Position numbers and translations under genes: made by a program | Assembly: GCF_042434915.1 (NCBI RefSeq) | Contig: NZ_CP170198.1 | Span: 124,001-188,000, forward strand | DNA: 64,000 nt | Source: Aquimarina sp042434915 | GTDB taxonomy: Bacteria; Bacteroidota; Bacteroidia; Flavobacteriales; Flavobacteriaceae | Reading direction: 5' to 3' | The notes under the pieces: generated by a model | What the model was told of the DNA's origin: nothing | Database searches by the model: none | What the model saw: the letters and a program-made list of their open reading frames with translations, nothing else | Part shown: piece after piece, positions 25,567 through 33,762 of the stretch | Numbering within the stretch: position 1 is the first letter of the stretch | Layout of the letters: each line of letters begins with the position of its first letter

Positions 25567-26199
25567 ATGCCAAAAGGATATTTTACCCCCTTTACAAAAG
25601 TACAAGAAGCTAAGATAAAGCGAGAATATTTGGACAAGCCCGTAAAGAGGTTAGCTAAAGAAGTCGGTGGGTCTTATGGTAGGATCATAAAATTTTTAAG
25701 AAAAAATGGTTTAGAGATTCCCAGAGAGTTGATCGAGCAGCGCAAGAAGGATAGTCAAAAAAAGAAAGGTGATGTTGCATTTAATAAAGGTTTGAAACAA
25801 ACTGATTTTATGTCGCACGGGGCAATCGAAAGAACTAAAAAAACTCGTTTTAAAAAAGGCTGTTTACCCCACAATATAAATGTGGATGGTAATGGTGCAA
25901 TTGTTACCCGTAAAGATACTTCTGGTAGAATGTATAAATATATCAGAATATCGAAAGCTAAATGGCAACTGTATCAGAGAGTACTTTGGGAGCAACACAA
26001 AGGTCCAATACCAGAGAAGCACATTATAGTATTTAAGGATGGGGACACGCTTAATGTTGCATTAGATAATCTCGAGTTGATATCCAAGACAGAGAACATG
26101 TACCGGAACTCAAAACATAATTTTCCAGAAGAAATCATCCCATCATTAGTATTATCAAAACAATTAGAAACTAAACTTAAAAATTTACGAGATGGCTAA
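25567..26199 (+). CDS. HNH endonuclease-like protein
   Basis: 210 aa. An N-terminal HTH-like part (RLAKEVGGSYGRIIKFLRKN) is followed by the HNH-type block LWEQHKGPIPEKHIIVFKDG, DTLNVALDNLELISK. The scaffold (GPIP..., DGD, N, NLEL) fits phage HNH nucleases, but the usual first catalytic His pair is reduced: HIIVFKDGD stands where many members have HHIDGD. Activity is therefore uncertain; it could be a degenerate homing-type or packaging-associated nuclease. It overlaps the next gene by 8 bp. Confidence 0.65.
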   Translation: MPKGYFTPFTKVQEAKIKREYLDKPVKRLAKEVGGSYGRIIKFLRKNGLEIPRELIEQRKKDSQKKKGDVAFNKGLKQTDFMSHGAIERTKKTRFKKGCLPHNINVDGNGAIVTRKDTSGRMYKYIRISKAKWQLYQRVLWEQHKGPIPEKHIIVFKDGDTLNVALDNLELISKTENMYRNSKHNFPEEIIPSLVLSKQLETKLKNLRDG

Positions 26200-26437
26200 G
26201 AATACATTATCAGACTTAAACAATCACCTGTTTGCTCAGTTAGAACGTCTGGGCGATGAAGAATTGAGTCAAGAAGATTTAAAAAAAGAAATGGAGCGAT
26301 CTAAAGCAATCAATGGAGTGGCTAGGAATATTATCGACAATGCCAAAACTGCATTAGAAGGCGCTAAGCTAACCTATGACAGCATACCAGGAGGCAAACC
26401 TGTACCTGATCAATTTAAGTTAAAAGAGAATAATTAA
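26192..26437 (+). CDS. Conserved small phage protein
   Basis: 81 aa, helical, MAKNTLSDLNNHLFAQLERL; a phage gene type I have seen next to HNH genes in Bacteroidetes prophages, but without known function. Overlaps the HNH gene by 8 bp. Confidence 0.6.
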   Translation: MAKNTLSDLNNHLFAQLERLGDEELSQEDLKKEMERSKAINGVARNIIDNAKTALEGAKLTYDSIPGGKPVPDQFKLKENN

Positions 26438-26449
26438 AAATTGCACGAC

Positions 26450-26797
26450 ATGAAAATAACATACGAATACGATTACAATAGTTTGGAAGCGTCTGCAGTC
26501 ATAGAGATTGATACAGATAAATTATCCAAGAAGGATGCAAAGAGCTTGCTTGAGTTCTTCTTTTGGAACTGGAATAAAGAGAATGATATTTATGAAGAGC
26601 TGGCAAAAAAGTATGCTTGGGTGGCCATACGATTTGCTACACATAATGAACACAATTTGCTTGGGGTAAAAGAAGATTTTGAAGAAGCTGAGGGATTTCC
26701 TCCAGTAGATGGTACCTACGGCATAACCTTGCTAGAAGTTGAAGGTCTTCATATTGATGAGTATCTATTGGAACGGGTGCATAATCAGTTGATTTGA
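26450..26797 (+). CDS. Phage protein, possibly DUF2528-like
   Basis: 115 aa from the ATG at 26450 (a TTG 9 bp upstream is in frame). N-terminal beta-strands ending VIEIDTDKL, then a helical centre and the C-terminal AEGFPPVDGTYGITLLEVEG, which resembles the end of DUF2528 proteins. Similarity judged from memory and weak. Acidic overall. Function unknown. Confidence 0.5.
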   Translation: MKITYEYDYNSLEASAVIEIDTDKLSKKDAKSLLEFFFWNWNKENDIYEELAKKYAWVAIRFATHNEHNLLGVKEDFEEAEGFPPVDGTYGITLLEVEGLHIDEYLLERVHNQLI

Positions 26798-26802
26798 TAG
26801 GG

Positions 26803-26997
26803 ATGGCATACAAAGTAGCAGTACATCATTTAGAGGACTTATCTCGGACAGGTAGCAATGAAGAAGTTTTAATAAAGACAAATACCAATACCGAATTGCA
26901 CATTGTACGTGAAGGTGACTGTACTATTATTTCTTTATTAAATGACAATAGGATTGATATAGTCAATGGGAATTTAATAATTCATGATTCTAATTAG
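26803..26997 (+). CDS. Small phage protein
   Basis: 64 aa from the ATG at 26803 (MAYKVAVHHLEDLSRTGS). Predicted beta-rich (VLIKTNTNTELHIV, TIISLLNDN). The next gene starts 2 bp after its stop. No family. Confidence 0.5.
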   Translation: MAYKVAVHHLEDLSRTGSNEEVLIKTNTNTELHIVREGDCTIISLLNDNRIDIVNGNLIIHDSN

Positions 26998-26999
26998 AT

Positions 27000-27194
27000 A
27001 TGCAAAAAGAAACAATTTTAAGAGAAATGGAAGTGCTCACTGGAGTGATTAACGCCAATCGCGGATTATTTGGTAATGAGAGAATGGTCGAAAAATGCAA
27101 TAAAAAAATTGATAAATTAATAGTGGAATTGGAGCATTTTCAAAAATTACAGTCTTGGTCTTTCGGAAATGGAGGATTGCGGAATATATTTTAA
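27000..27194 (+). CDS. Small phage protein, last gene of early operon
   Basis: 64 aa, helical and charged (EKCNKKIDKLIVELEHFQKL). It ends 2 bp before the stop of a convergent gene, which marks the border with the leftward cargo island. No family. Confidence 0.5.
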   Translation: MQKETILREMEVLTGVINANRGLFGNERMVEKCNKKIDKLIVELEHFQKLQSWSFGNGGLRNIF

Positions 27195-27196
27195 AT

Positions 27197-27835
27197 TCAT
27201 TTGATTTTACCTTTATCAAATTTATGATAAACATCTCCATTGTTCAAAAAAAGGATAAAATAACCAATAAGTATGACATGAATAATTATTATGCTAAAAG
27301 TAAAGGCATGGAAAGTTGTAACCTCTGCTAAAAAGTCAAATTTAAGTTTTCTCAAAGAAATGAGGATGTATACTTCATGAATCCATAAAATAAACCATAA
27401 TAAAACTGATAAATCACTTAGAAGCATCGTAAGTTTTGAAACTGAAAAGTGATATGGTTTGGTGAGTTTCGATTTGTAATTTGTGCTGGTTATTTTTTTT
27501 GTATCGTTTTGGAAGAGCTTGAACTTTAGACCTTTTTCATAAATTATAGCCATGTTCTCCCAATGTACTTGCCAATACTTGCTACCACGAATACTAAGCG
27601 AAAAAATGATATTAAATAATACACCAATTAAAGGTACTATAATCTTATATTCTTGTAATTCTGCCTTTACATAACCTGCATATATAAGAGCAATAGTACC
27701 CCAAAAGAATAATGTTCGTTTCCAGAAATTTTCAATTTCAAATTTTCGCAATTCTAGAACTTCTTTATATAGGTTGATTTCGTATTCATCATTTATATCT
27801 TCAATTTTGCTCTGGAACTTGTCTTTATGTTGCAT
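27197..27835 (-). CDS. RipA family-like membrane protein
   Basis: 212 aa. An N-terminal charged helix (YKEVLELRKFEIENFWKRTLFFW) leads into two close helices (about 43-57 and 66-81), then SKYWQVHWEN, a long cytoplasmic region and two C-terminal helices (about 140-160 and 175-200). The FEIE...FWKR...FW start and RGSKYWQ.HWE motif fit proteins annotated as RipA family octameric membrane proteins, named from Francisella. Leftward cargo gene; role in a phage unknown. Confidence 0.55.
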   Translation of the reverse strand: MQHKDKFQSKIEDINDEYEINLYKEVLELRKFEIENFWKRTLFFWGTIALIYAGYVKAELQEYKIIVPLIGVLFNIIFSLSIRGSKYWQVHWENMAIIYEKGLKFKLFQNDTKKITSTNYKSKLTKPYHFSVSKLTMLLSDLSVLLWFILWIHEVYILISLRKLKFDFLAEVTTFHAFTFSIIIIHVILIGYFILFLNNGDVYHKFDKGKIK

Positions 27836-27876
27836 AGGTTGATCTTTGTGAAACCTCTCATTAATTATGATGGTTT

Positions 27877-28569
27877 TTACTTTTTATTAATAATTTTTAT
27901 ATTTTTTAAATTTTCATTTGGTAAAATCATAGATTCCTTCGTTTCTAAACTGTAAAGAAAAAAGTACTTTTCTGATTTACCTAGATAATGTAAATCATCG
28001 TTGGTAATTACAGTATTAGTGTCAAAGGTAATTATGTAATTGTTCTCATTATTATTTAGTTTGATTTTAAAAGCATTATAAAAGCCATCTAAAATTATCC
28101 AAGCAAAAACTATTGAGGCGATCATTATAGTATAACTAAAATTATATTTGGTGTATAAGAAATAATTAAATAATGCGAGGATTACAAATCCAACTGAATA
28201 TTTCAAATTTGCAAATACTTGTTGTGAATTGTCTGCTCGATAAACTAAGATAAAACTAATTATAAGAGCAATAATCAATATTCCTATGCCAATCCACCTT
28301 TCTTTATTAAATATGGAGTAGTTAAAGTCCTTATCTTTTTTATTATTCAATTTTTTATTTTCATATACTATAAAAATGATTCCCGTTCCGAAGGAGAGTA
28401 AATAGGAAATAAGATCATCTAGAAAAAGTGGTAAATATTCATCAATACTGAGATAATCTGTTATCTGTATGTTGAATAAACTATAAAATATTACAAGTTT
28501 TATCGAACTTAGAAGGATTAAAAATATACTTCCTATAGGTATTAATTTACCGATGTGTTCCAAATTCAT
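27877..28569 (-). CDS. Membrane protein of unknown function
   Basis: 230 aa with about five hydrophobic segments in the first 170 residues and a soluble C-terminal part (about 60 residues) rich in Asn/Lys. No family recognised. It is 41 bp upstream (in reading direction) of the RipA-like gene, so the two may form an operon. Confidence 0.6.
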   Translation of the reverse strand: MNLEHIGKLIPIGSIFLILLSSIKLVIFYSLFNIQITDYLSIDEYLPLFLDDLISYLLSFGTGIIFIVYENKKLNNKKDKDFNYSIFNKERWIGIGILIIALIISFILVYRADNSQQVFANLKYSVGFVILALFNYFLYTKYNFSYTIMIASIVFAWIILDGFYNAFKIKLNNNENNYIITFDTNTVITNDDLHYLGKSEKYFFLYSLETKESMILPNENLKNIKIINKK

Positions 28570-28956
28570 AATTTGTAGGTTTTAAGTTAGTTTTTATAAA
28601 TAAAAATAAATGATACTATTAATTTCCTGAAGTTTTTTAAAATACATGACTTCAATATATAACAATTTATTAATACTAATTGAAAGATAAATTATCATCT
28701 GTTCCCAGAAGAGAAAATGAGACAGCGGGAGTATTGATTAACGAATAGGTAATTAGAAGCGTGGGAAAATCAATCAGTAGGTTTTTTTTAAACCAGTAAG
28801 CAAAATTGCTCAGTTTAAATTAGAATTTAATTAAAAAATAATCAACTTTTAATACTTTTTAAGACAATTGAAAAATTTTGTTGACTCTGTAAATAAGTAC
28901 GAACTTTAAAGTTTAGCCCGCGATTAGCTATTTTTAAAAAGGTGTTGTAAGCTATA
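28570..28956. other. Intergenic region in cargo island, nothing recognised
   Basis: About 390 very AT-rich bases between two leftward genes. No ORF of note and no consensus -7 box on the minus strand. Confidence 0.4.
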
Positions 28957-29886
28957 TTAGTCGTCATTATTTGGATTGCTTAGTCTCTTTTTTAAATTTC
29001 CAAAATTAAGTTCAAAAGTTTCATCTCCATTTGGATATAATAATGTTATTCTAAACTTCAATTCTTTATAAGCTTTCTCTAAACTGATTCGTGGTAAGTC
29101 AAAGTTGAAATTTATAATTGTTATCATTTCATTTGGATATATCGGTTTTCCAATTCCCGAAACTTTACCTGTTCCATTTCCCATATTTGTATAATAATAA
29201 TCGCGTTTGGAACCAAAATCTTCCCATAAGATGTTCATGTTATTAACCATGTTTTCAAAGTGTATATTTACTTTATAATCTTGCTCTAAAACCTCTCCAT
29301 TATTAATTACTGCAACCTCAAAAAAATAGATATACTTTTTATCATCATATTGTTCGCGTAACATTCCAATTCTGGTATCCCCAAGGATTAGTTTTGATTT
29401 AAGTTTTCTTCCATAAAGTTGTCGTATTTCATATTCTTCCATCATAACAGACTCAAAATTGTGTCTCTTATAGAATCTTTTTTCTATACTCATGTGAGGG
29501 GCATCTATACTTGAAGGAATTTGAACAACATAAATTGACTTTTCAATTTTAGATTCGAATCTAATCGGAAATATCTTTAAGTCTTCGATCGTCCTGTTGA
29601 TAGTGGAACTAATTACTTGTTCTAACCACTCTTTTGTAAAGATTGTTCCATCAACATATGAAAATTTATAAGCTTTATGATTTTTCTCTTCAATTCCGTA
29701 AATAATAATTCCACCATCGCTATTAGCGAAGGCAGAAACATCTTTTGAAATTTCTTTCTTAGCCGAATGTATTTTCGATAAGGCTTCCGCTCTTTTGAAT
29801 TCAATATGTATGGATTCTTCGATTTCATTATCAATCAATGATTGTAAAAAATCTAAATCGTATTTATCTAGTTTATGTATTTTCAT
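28957..29886 (-). CDS. AlbA_2/Schlafen-type ATP-binding domain protein
   Basis: 309 aa. Residues about 15-150 form an AlbA_2 (Schlafen AlbA_2) domain: ESIHIEFKRAEALSKIHSAK, then the signature DVSAFANSDGGIIIYGIEE and a later APHMSIEKRFYKRHNFESV. The C-terminal half is beta-rich with no recognised family. AlbA_2 proteins occur in regulators and in nuclease or defence contexts. It sits in a leftward phage cargo island next to a HEPN-type gene. Confidence 0.8.
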   Translation of the reverse strand: MKIHKLDKYDLDFLQSLIDNEIEESIHIEFKRAEALSKIHSAKKEISKDVSAFANSDGGIIIYGIEEKNHKAYKFSYVDGTIFTKEWLEQVISSTINRTIEDLKIFPIRFESKIEKSIYVVQIPSSIDAPHMSIEKRFYKRHNFESVMMEEYEIRQLYGRKLKSKLILGDTRIGMLREQYDDKKYIYFFEVAVINNGEVLEQDYKVNIHFENMVNNMNILWEDFGSKRDYYYTNMGNGTGKVSGIGKPIYPNEMITIINFNFDLPRISLEKAYKELKFRITLLYPNGDETFELNFGNLKKRLSNPNNDD

Positions 29887-29949
29887 AATGCTTACAACTT
29901 GCTTGTGTATAGTTTCTTGAGTGGTTTACCATTTAATTTAGCAAATAAT

Positions 29950-29970
29950 TCACGGATAGAAAATCCGTGA
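29950..29970 (-). terminator. Hairpin after HEPN-type gene
   Basis: TCACGGAT (29950-29957) and ATCCGTGA (29963-29970), perfect 8-bp stem with a 5-nt loop. On the leftward RNA it is followed by AT-rich sequence without a clean U run, so it is a terminator candidate for the gene ending at 30028. Confidence 0.45.
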
Positions 29971-30027
29971 GGATTTTCGTAATTGGACTAGAACCAGGTA
30001 TTTAATTTTACATCATGTTAGCATTAG

Positions 30028-31275
30028 TTATTTAATAATTTCTAATTTTAAATGACTTGGTTGTCTTGTGTACCATCTTATCGCTTGTGAGCTTGCTTCT
30101 TTCATAAAATCATTCAATTCTGTGAAATCAGAAGATTGAACTTCATCACCTGTCAAATTGAAATTTGATTTAGCATGAACGACTTTATTTCTTGTTTTGT
30201 AAATAATTTTTCCCGCAATATTACACGCTGTTGTTATTTTTTGTTTATCTGTTTTATAATCTAAATCCTTAGCTTGGATTGTAGATTTAATTTTTTTCTT
30301 AAGAGATTCGGGAAGTTTAGAAAATAAGCCAATAAAATCAAAACAAGTATTAAAAGAAGCTTTTATCAAATCCTCATCATTATATCTGTCGCTCATTGAG
30401 TTAGCTAATGTGAAAATTGAGCGGATATAGTCTCCATTCTCAAATAAGTTTTTTGGAGCATCTAATTTTTTTCGCATCAGCTCATGTGCCTCAATATTAA
30501 CTGCAATTGGCGAAAAATGTTCAAGAACTTTATAAAAATTTAAAAACTTAAGTTCTGGGTCTTTAATTTGTATTGCTGAAATAAAAAATTCCATTCCAAT
30601 ATTATACGGCTCCAATTGTCTCAAACCAGCCATATCATCTTCAGAAGCTTTCCTAGTTTCGTTCAATAAATCATAAATAGGATTTCTTATTTCGGAAAAA
30701 GTTAGCGCTATATTTACTGTATCTGCTACTTCAAATATATAGGAATTAATCAATTTCAGCTCTTCTTCTTTGTTCAAAATATCATCCTGAGTTTCATAGA
30801 AAATACCAATTGACATATATTGGGAAGCAGTTCCCCAATTATCTTTTTCAAATTCTCCTAATTTTGTAGCTGCAAGACCAATTATTATTGATTCGTGAAA
30901 TAGACCTATAGTAACTCCTTTTTTATCAGTGAATAAAGGATGTAAGGACAAAATTAATTCATCTTTATATTCATTAGCACTTACTATATAAAACCTTCTT
31001 AATTTGGTTTTCACGTAACTGCTATCAACTATTTCAATGGTCTTAATATCTTCTACTAAATCGATAAATTCATCAATCTCAATAAAGGTAAAATCATCTT
31101 CTCCAGGGAAATAAATTTCAAGACCTTCAACATTTTCATTTCCCTCAATAACTTCTTTTATTCGATCATCTGAAAAAAACAACTCTTCATTGTCATCGAT
31201 AATTTTTGGACAAAAGTCAAACATGGCTTTAATTCCTTCATTAACTTTTTCTAGTTGCTCATTATTTGTCGTCAT
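30028..31275 (-). CDS. Protein with C-terminal HEPN-like domain (candidate RNase)
   Basis: 415 aa. The N-terminal half is acidic and unrecognised. The C-terminal about 200 residues are helical and contain LKFLNFYKVLEHFSPIA and, near the end, R362-NKVV-H367, the R-x4-H motif of HEPN RNase domains (IIYKTRNKVVHAKSNF). HEPN proteins with this motif often cut RNA in toxin-antitoxin or antiphage systems. No antitoxin-like gene overlaps it. In a prophage cargo island a superinfection-defence role is a reasonable guess, not shown by sequence. Confidence 0.6.
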   Translation of the reverse strand: MTTNNEQLEKVNEGIKAMFDFCPKIIDDNEELFFSDDRIKEVIEGNENVEGLEIYFPGEDDFTFIEIDEFIDLVEDIKTIEIVDSSYVKTKLRRFYIVSANEYKDELILSLHPLFTDKKGVTIGLFHESIIIGLAATKLGEFEKDNWGTASQYMSIGIFYETQDDILNKEEELKLINSYIFEVADTVNIALTFSEIRNPIYDLLNETRKASEDDMAGLRQLEPYNIGMEFFISAIQIKDPELKFLNFYKVLEHFSPIAVNIEAHELMRKKLDAPKNLFENGDYIRSIFTLANSMSDRYNDEDLIKASFNTCFDFIGLFSKLPESLKKKIKSTIQAKDLDYKTDKQKITTACNIAGKIIYKTRNKVVHAKSNFNLTGDEVQSSDFTELNDFMKEASSQAIRWYTRQPSHLKLEIIK

Positions 31276-31512
31276 TCTTAAATATTATCATCACAGAAAT
31301 ATAGTTAACTTTTTCAGCTACCCATCCTTTTTCCTGTGTTTAAAAAAGTTATAGCCTTATTCTCAAAGTTACGATTTTAAAAATAAGCGCAGAGATTCTA
31401 CTTTAGGTTAGGAAAACCAATTAAAAAAAGTAAAGTCCGAGAAAGATTATTTAAACGAAAGATCTGATAGCTGGATAAAAGAAGTTGATTGTATTTTAAA
31501 GGATAACTATTA

Positions 31513-31803
31513 TTATTTTAATCCCGCAATCCTCCATGCTCCGCGATCATAGTTATACCGATGACCTTGATACTCAAAGTTATGATATTTATAAATAAGT
31601 CCAGCCAGATTCTTTTGTACAATCCTAACCGCTACACGGCCTTCGAACTTTTTATTAGGCGCATTAAAAGAGTAAATTCCATATTTTAATTGCGCCCAGG
31701 ACTTACCAGAGTCAGTTACTCGTAATGTGTGATCAATAGTATAGCAGCGCATAATAAGCTCTTCTATGAGCTTATCGTTAATATCGTCAGGGTTTAATTT
31801 CAT
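31513..31803 (-). CDS. Small phage-region protein of unknown function
   Basis: 96 aa from the ATG at 31803 (MKLNPDDINDKLIEEL); a TTG at 31812 is in frame but falls inside the promoter. The C-terminal half has many aromatics (YKYHNFEYQGHRYNYDRGAWRI; only the spacing is notable). A consensus -7 box TATATTTG lies at 31810-31817, leaving almost no leader. No family. Confidence 0.55.
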   Translation of the reverse strand: MKLNPDDINDKLIEELIMRCYTIDHTLRVTDSGKSWAQLKYGIYSFNAPNKKFEGRVAVRIVQKNLAGLIYKYHNFEYQGHRYNYDRGAWRIAGLK

Positions 31804-31809
31804 GGGGTG

Positions 31810-31843
31810 CAAATATAAATTAGAGTCTTCAAAATACAGACAA
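31810..31843 (-). promoter_or_regulatory. Promoter of the 31513-31803 gene
   Basis: Minus strand TATATTTG (31810-31817), an exact TAnnTTTG match, with a TTG 23 bp upstream (31841-31843). Only 6 nt separate the box from the ATG. Confidence 0.55.
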
Positions 31844-32221
31844 AAATTGTGGATTATCTATCCAAAATTGAGTAAGGAATCAAAGGTTTCTTGATATCTA
31901 CTTGTCAAATTTGCTAAATACATTTTTTATAAGACTATTGCACAAAGTATTCTATGTAGAGAAGTAGTGGGGGTCATATTTACGAGGTCTTACACATCTT
32001 TATTCAATGTCTTTTTACTTTTCCCCCACACCCCCAATTATATTAATAGTTTACAATAGTGCAATTATGTGATTTTTGAGAGTGATAAAGTTCTTAAAAA
32101 GTCCAATATTCTTACATATTATACTACTCTTTGATTCTTTATAATAAATATAAAAAAAAGTAAAAGAAACTGTGCTTTCGTGCAATTTTATTTAAAACAT
32201 TGATTTTAAGATATTTATAAG

Positions 32222-32275
32222 GCACGATATACGCACAATTTGCGCACGATTTGCACGAATCAATAATGCGCTAAT
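32222..32275. promoter_or_regulatory. GCACGA repeat cluster A before late operon 1
   Basis: Within 54 bp: GCACGATATACGCACAA, TTTGCGCACGATTTGCACGA and ATGCGC. The first element recurs with one change at 45459-45475 and the second recurs at 45530. It lies immediately before the late promoter at 32279. Candidate protein-binding sites or iterons. The rest of the gap from about 31,850 holds nothing recognisable. Confidence 0.6.
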
Positions 32276-32278
32276 GTA

Positions 32279-32314
32279 TGTCCACATATACTTTATTGTA
32301 TCCTAGTACTATTG
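32279..32314 (+). promoter_or_regulatory. Phage late promoter 1 (tail fibre/lysis operon)
   Basis: TGTCCACATATA, 16 bp, TACTATTG. Same two-part layout as the sites at 41347, 45637, 49607 and 55318. The ATG follows after 3 nt, so the mRNA would be essentially leaderless. Confidence 0.75.
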
Positions 32315-32317
32315 TGT

Positions 32318-32761
32318 ATGGTTTTGCAGAAAAATTCTACACTTATAGTAAATATCTGTCAGGTATACATACGTAGTACGCATGGGAATGCTTTTCCCGT
32401 ACTTACAGAGGCTCAAACCTCTCCTTCAAAAATCAAGTTTACCAGCGATTCTTCTACTAGCGAGGTGGGGGTGTTGTATAAAAATAAGCTACAATTATCT
32501 TATAAAGGACTCTCAGATTCACATTTTAATGATTTGCACAAAATAGTTACCGGTTTATATGAGGTTTATATAAGGACAGAAGATGGAGAATATTTACAGT
32601 TATCATCAACCAGAAGTCCTATGGAAGTAAAGAGTAAATTTAGTAGTAAGGATACTTCATTAACATTTGAAAATGAAGATTTTCTACCCATACTCCAAAT
32701 GAGTCAACAAAAGGTGAATGACTTAGGTTTTGCCTATACACTTAGTTTTTCTTTATCATAA
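32318..32761 (+). CDS. Phage tail-region protein, first gene of late operon 1
   Basis: 147 aa from the ATG at 32318, 3 nt after the promoter box; a TTG at 32312 is in frame but overlaps the box. Beta-rich (KLQLSYKGLSDSHFNDLHKI, GLYEVYIRTEDGEYLQL). Its stop overlaps the next start (TAATG). No family recognised; virion or tail-fibre assembly protein by position. Confidence 0.55.
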   Translation: MVLQKNSTLIVNICQVYIRSTHGNAFPVLTEAQTSPSKIKFTSDSSTSEVGVLYKNKLQLSYKGLSDSHFNDLHKIVTGLYEVYIRTEDGEYLQLSSTRSPMEVKSKFSSKDTSLTFENEDFLPILQMSQQKVNDLGFAYTLSFSLS

Positions 32762-33762
32762 TGGCGTTTCCGGCAATAGTAAATATCCAAACAAAAGAAA
32801 ATGGAAATCCATTTTTGGATCCAAAAACTCAGCTATCTGCTACAGAGTTAAATGAGCTTGTCTATGCTGTAAATAAAAATGCGTTGTTCTACGGTGTTTA
32901 TGCTACGAGCGAGGCGTTAAAAAACGCACATACCGATCCAAAGATTGGTGGTTGGGCGTTGTTAAGTGATGGTACCAAATATGTAAGTACTTCTGGAAAT
33001 TGGATTACCAGAGATGAGAATATTGAACAAAACAATAAAACTCTCGCCAAGCGAATCGTAATTAATAATCCTACGCCCAATGTTAATGAGAATACGGTTG
33101 TAGCTAATCAATTAAATATTGAAGAGGCCTTTTTGATTGCCGAGGATGAATCTATTGTTGTCTACACCTATCAAGGGGCAATGGACATGGGTATACATCG
33201 TATTGATTATAGCATTGCTACCGGTAAGGGAGAGTATGGCCAACAGGGTAGGGTTTTAAGTGGTTCTCATATTATTAAAACTGCCGTTAAGTACGTAGCA
33301 AATGACATACGTAATGGATTTAATATCATAGGCGATATCGGCGCGCAAACCATTTCGGAATATGTGAATAGCAATGGTCCATTTGGTATACAAGGGGATC
33401 GCTTTTTTGAGGTAACTATCAATGATATACCAAAAGTCTATTTGTACAAGGGTAATAGCGGTGTTATTGGATTAGATAATCTGCAAGTAGATGAGAATGA
33501 TTTTTTTGACATCTACGCCGGTTCAACAGAGGCGTTGCTAATCAACATCAATGTTTTTAAACCAGATGCTAGATTTGGTACTTGGACCATTATCGATGGT
33601 ATGCGGGTAGATAAGAGAATTAATAAGGATTATGAAACGATAGAGATTGGTGATTTTATCATTGGATTTATTGCACCAGATCATTATGTACATGCAGATG
33701 TATTGGGGCTACCGTACGAAGATCCATTAAAACTAAAGAAATACGTAAACTCGAAAGGATGA
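32761..33762 (+). CDS. Phage tail-fibre/baseplate-region protein
   Basis: 333 aa. The N-terminus includes a segment common in Bacteroidetes phage fibre proteins (LSATELNELVYAVNKNALFYG, then a GWALLSDGTKYVSTSGNWI box). The rest is beta-rich and unrecognised. 4-bp overlap with the following secreted-type fibre gene. Probably a structural adaptor or short fibre. Confidence 0.5.
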   Translation: MAFPAIVNIQTKENGNPFLDPKTQLSATELNELVYAVNKNALFYGVYATSEALKNAHTDPKIGGWALLSDGTKYVSTSGNWITRDENIEQNNKTLAKRIVINNPTPNVNENTVVANQLNIEEAFLIAEDESIVVYTYQGAMDMGIHRIDYSIATGKGEYGQQGRVLSGSHIIKTAVKYVANDIRNGFNIIGDIGAQTISEYVNSNGPFGIQGDRFFEVTINDIPKVYLYKGNSGVIGLDNLQVDENDFFDIYAGSTEALLININVFKPDARFGTWTIIDGMRVDKRINKDYETIEIGDFIIGFIAPDHYVHADVLGLPYEDPLKLKKYVNSKG

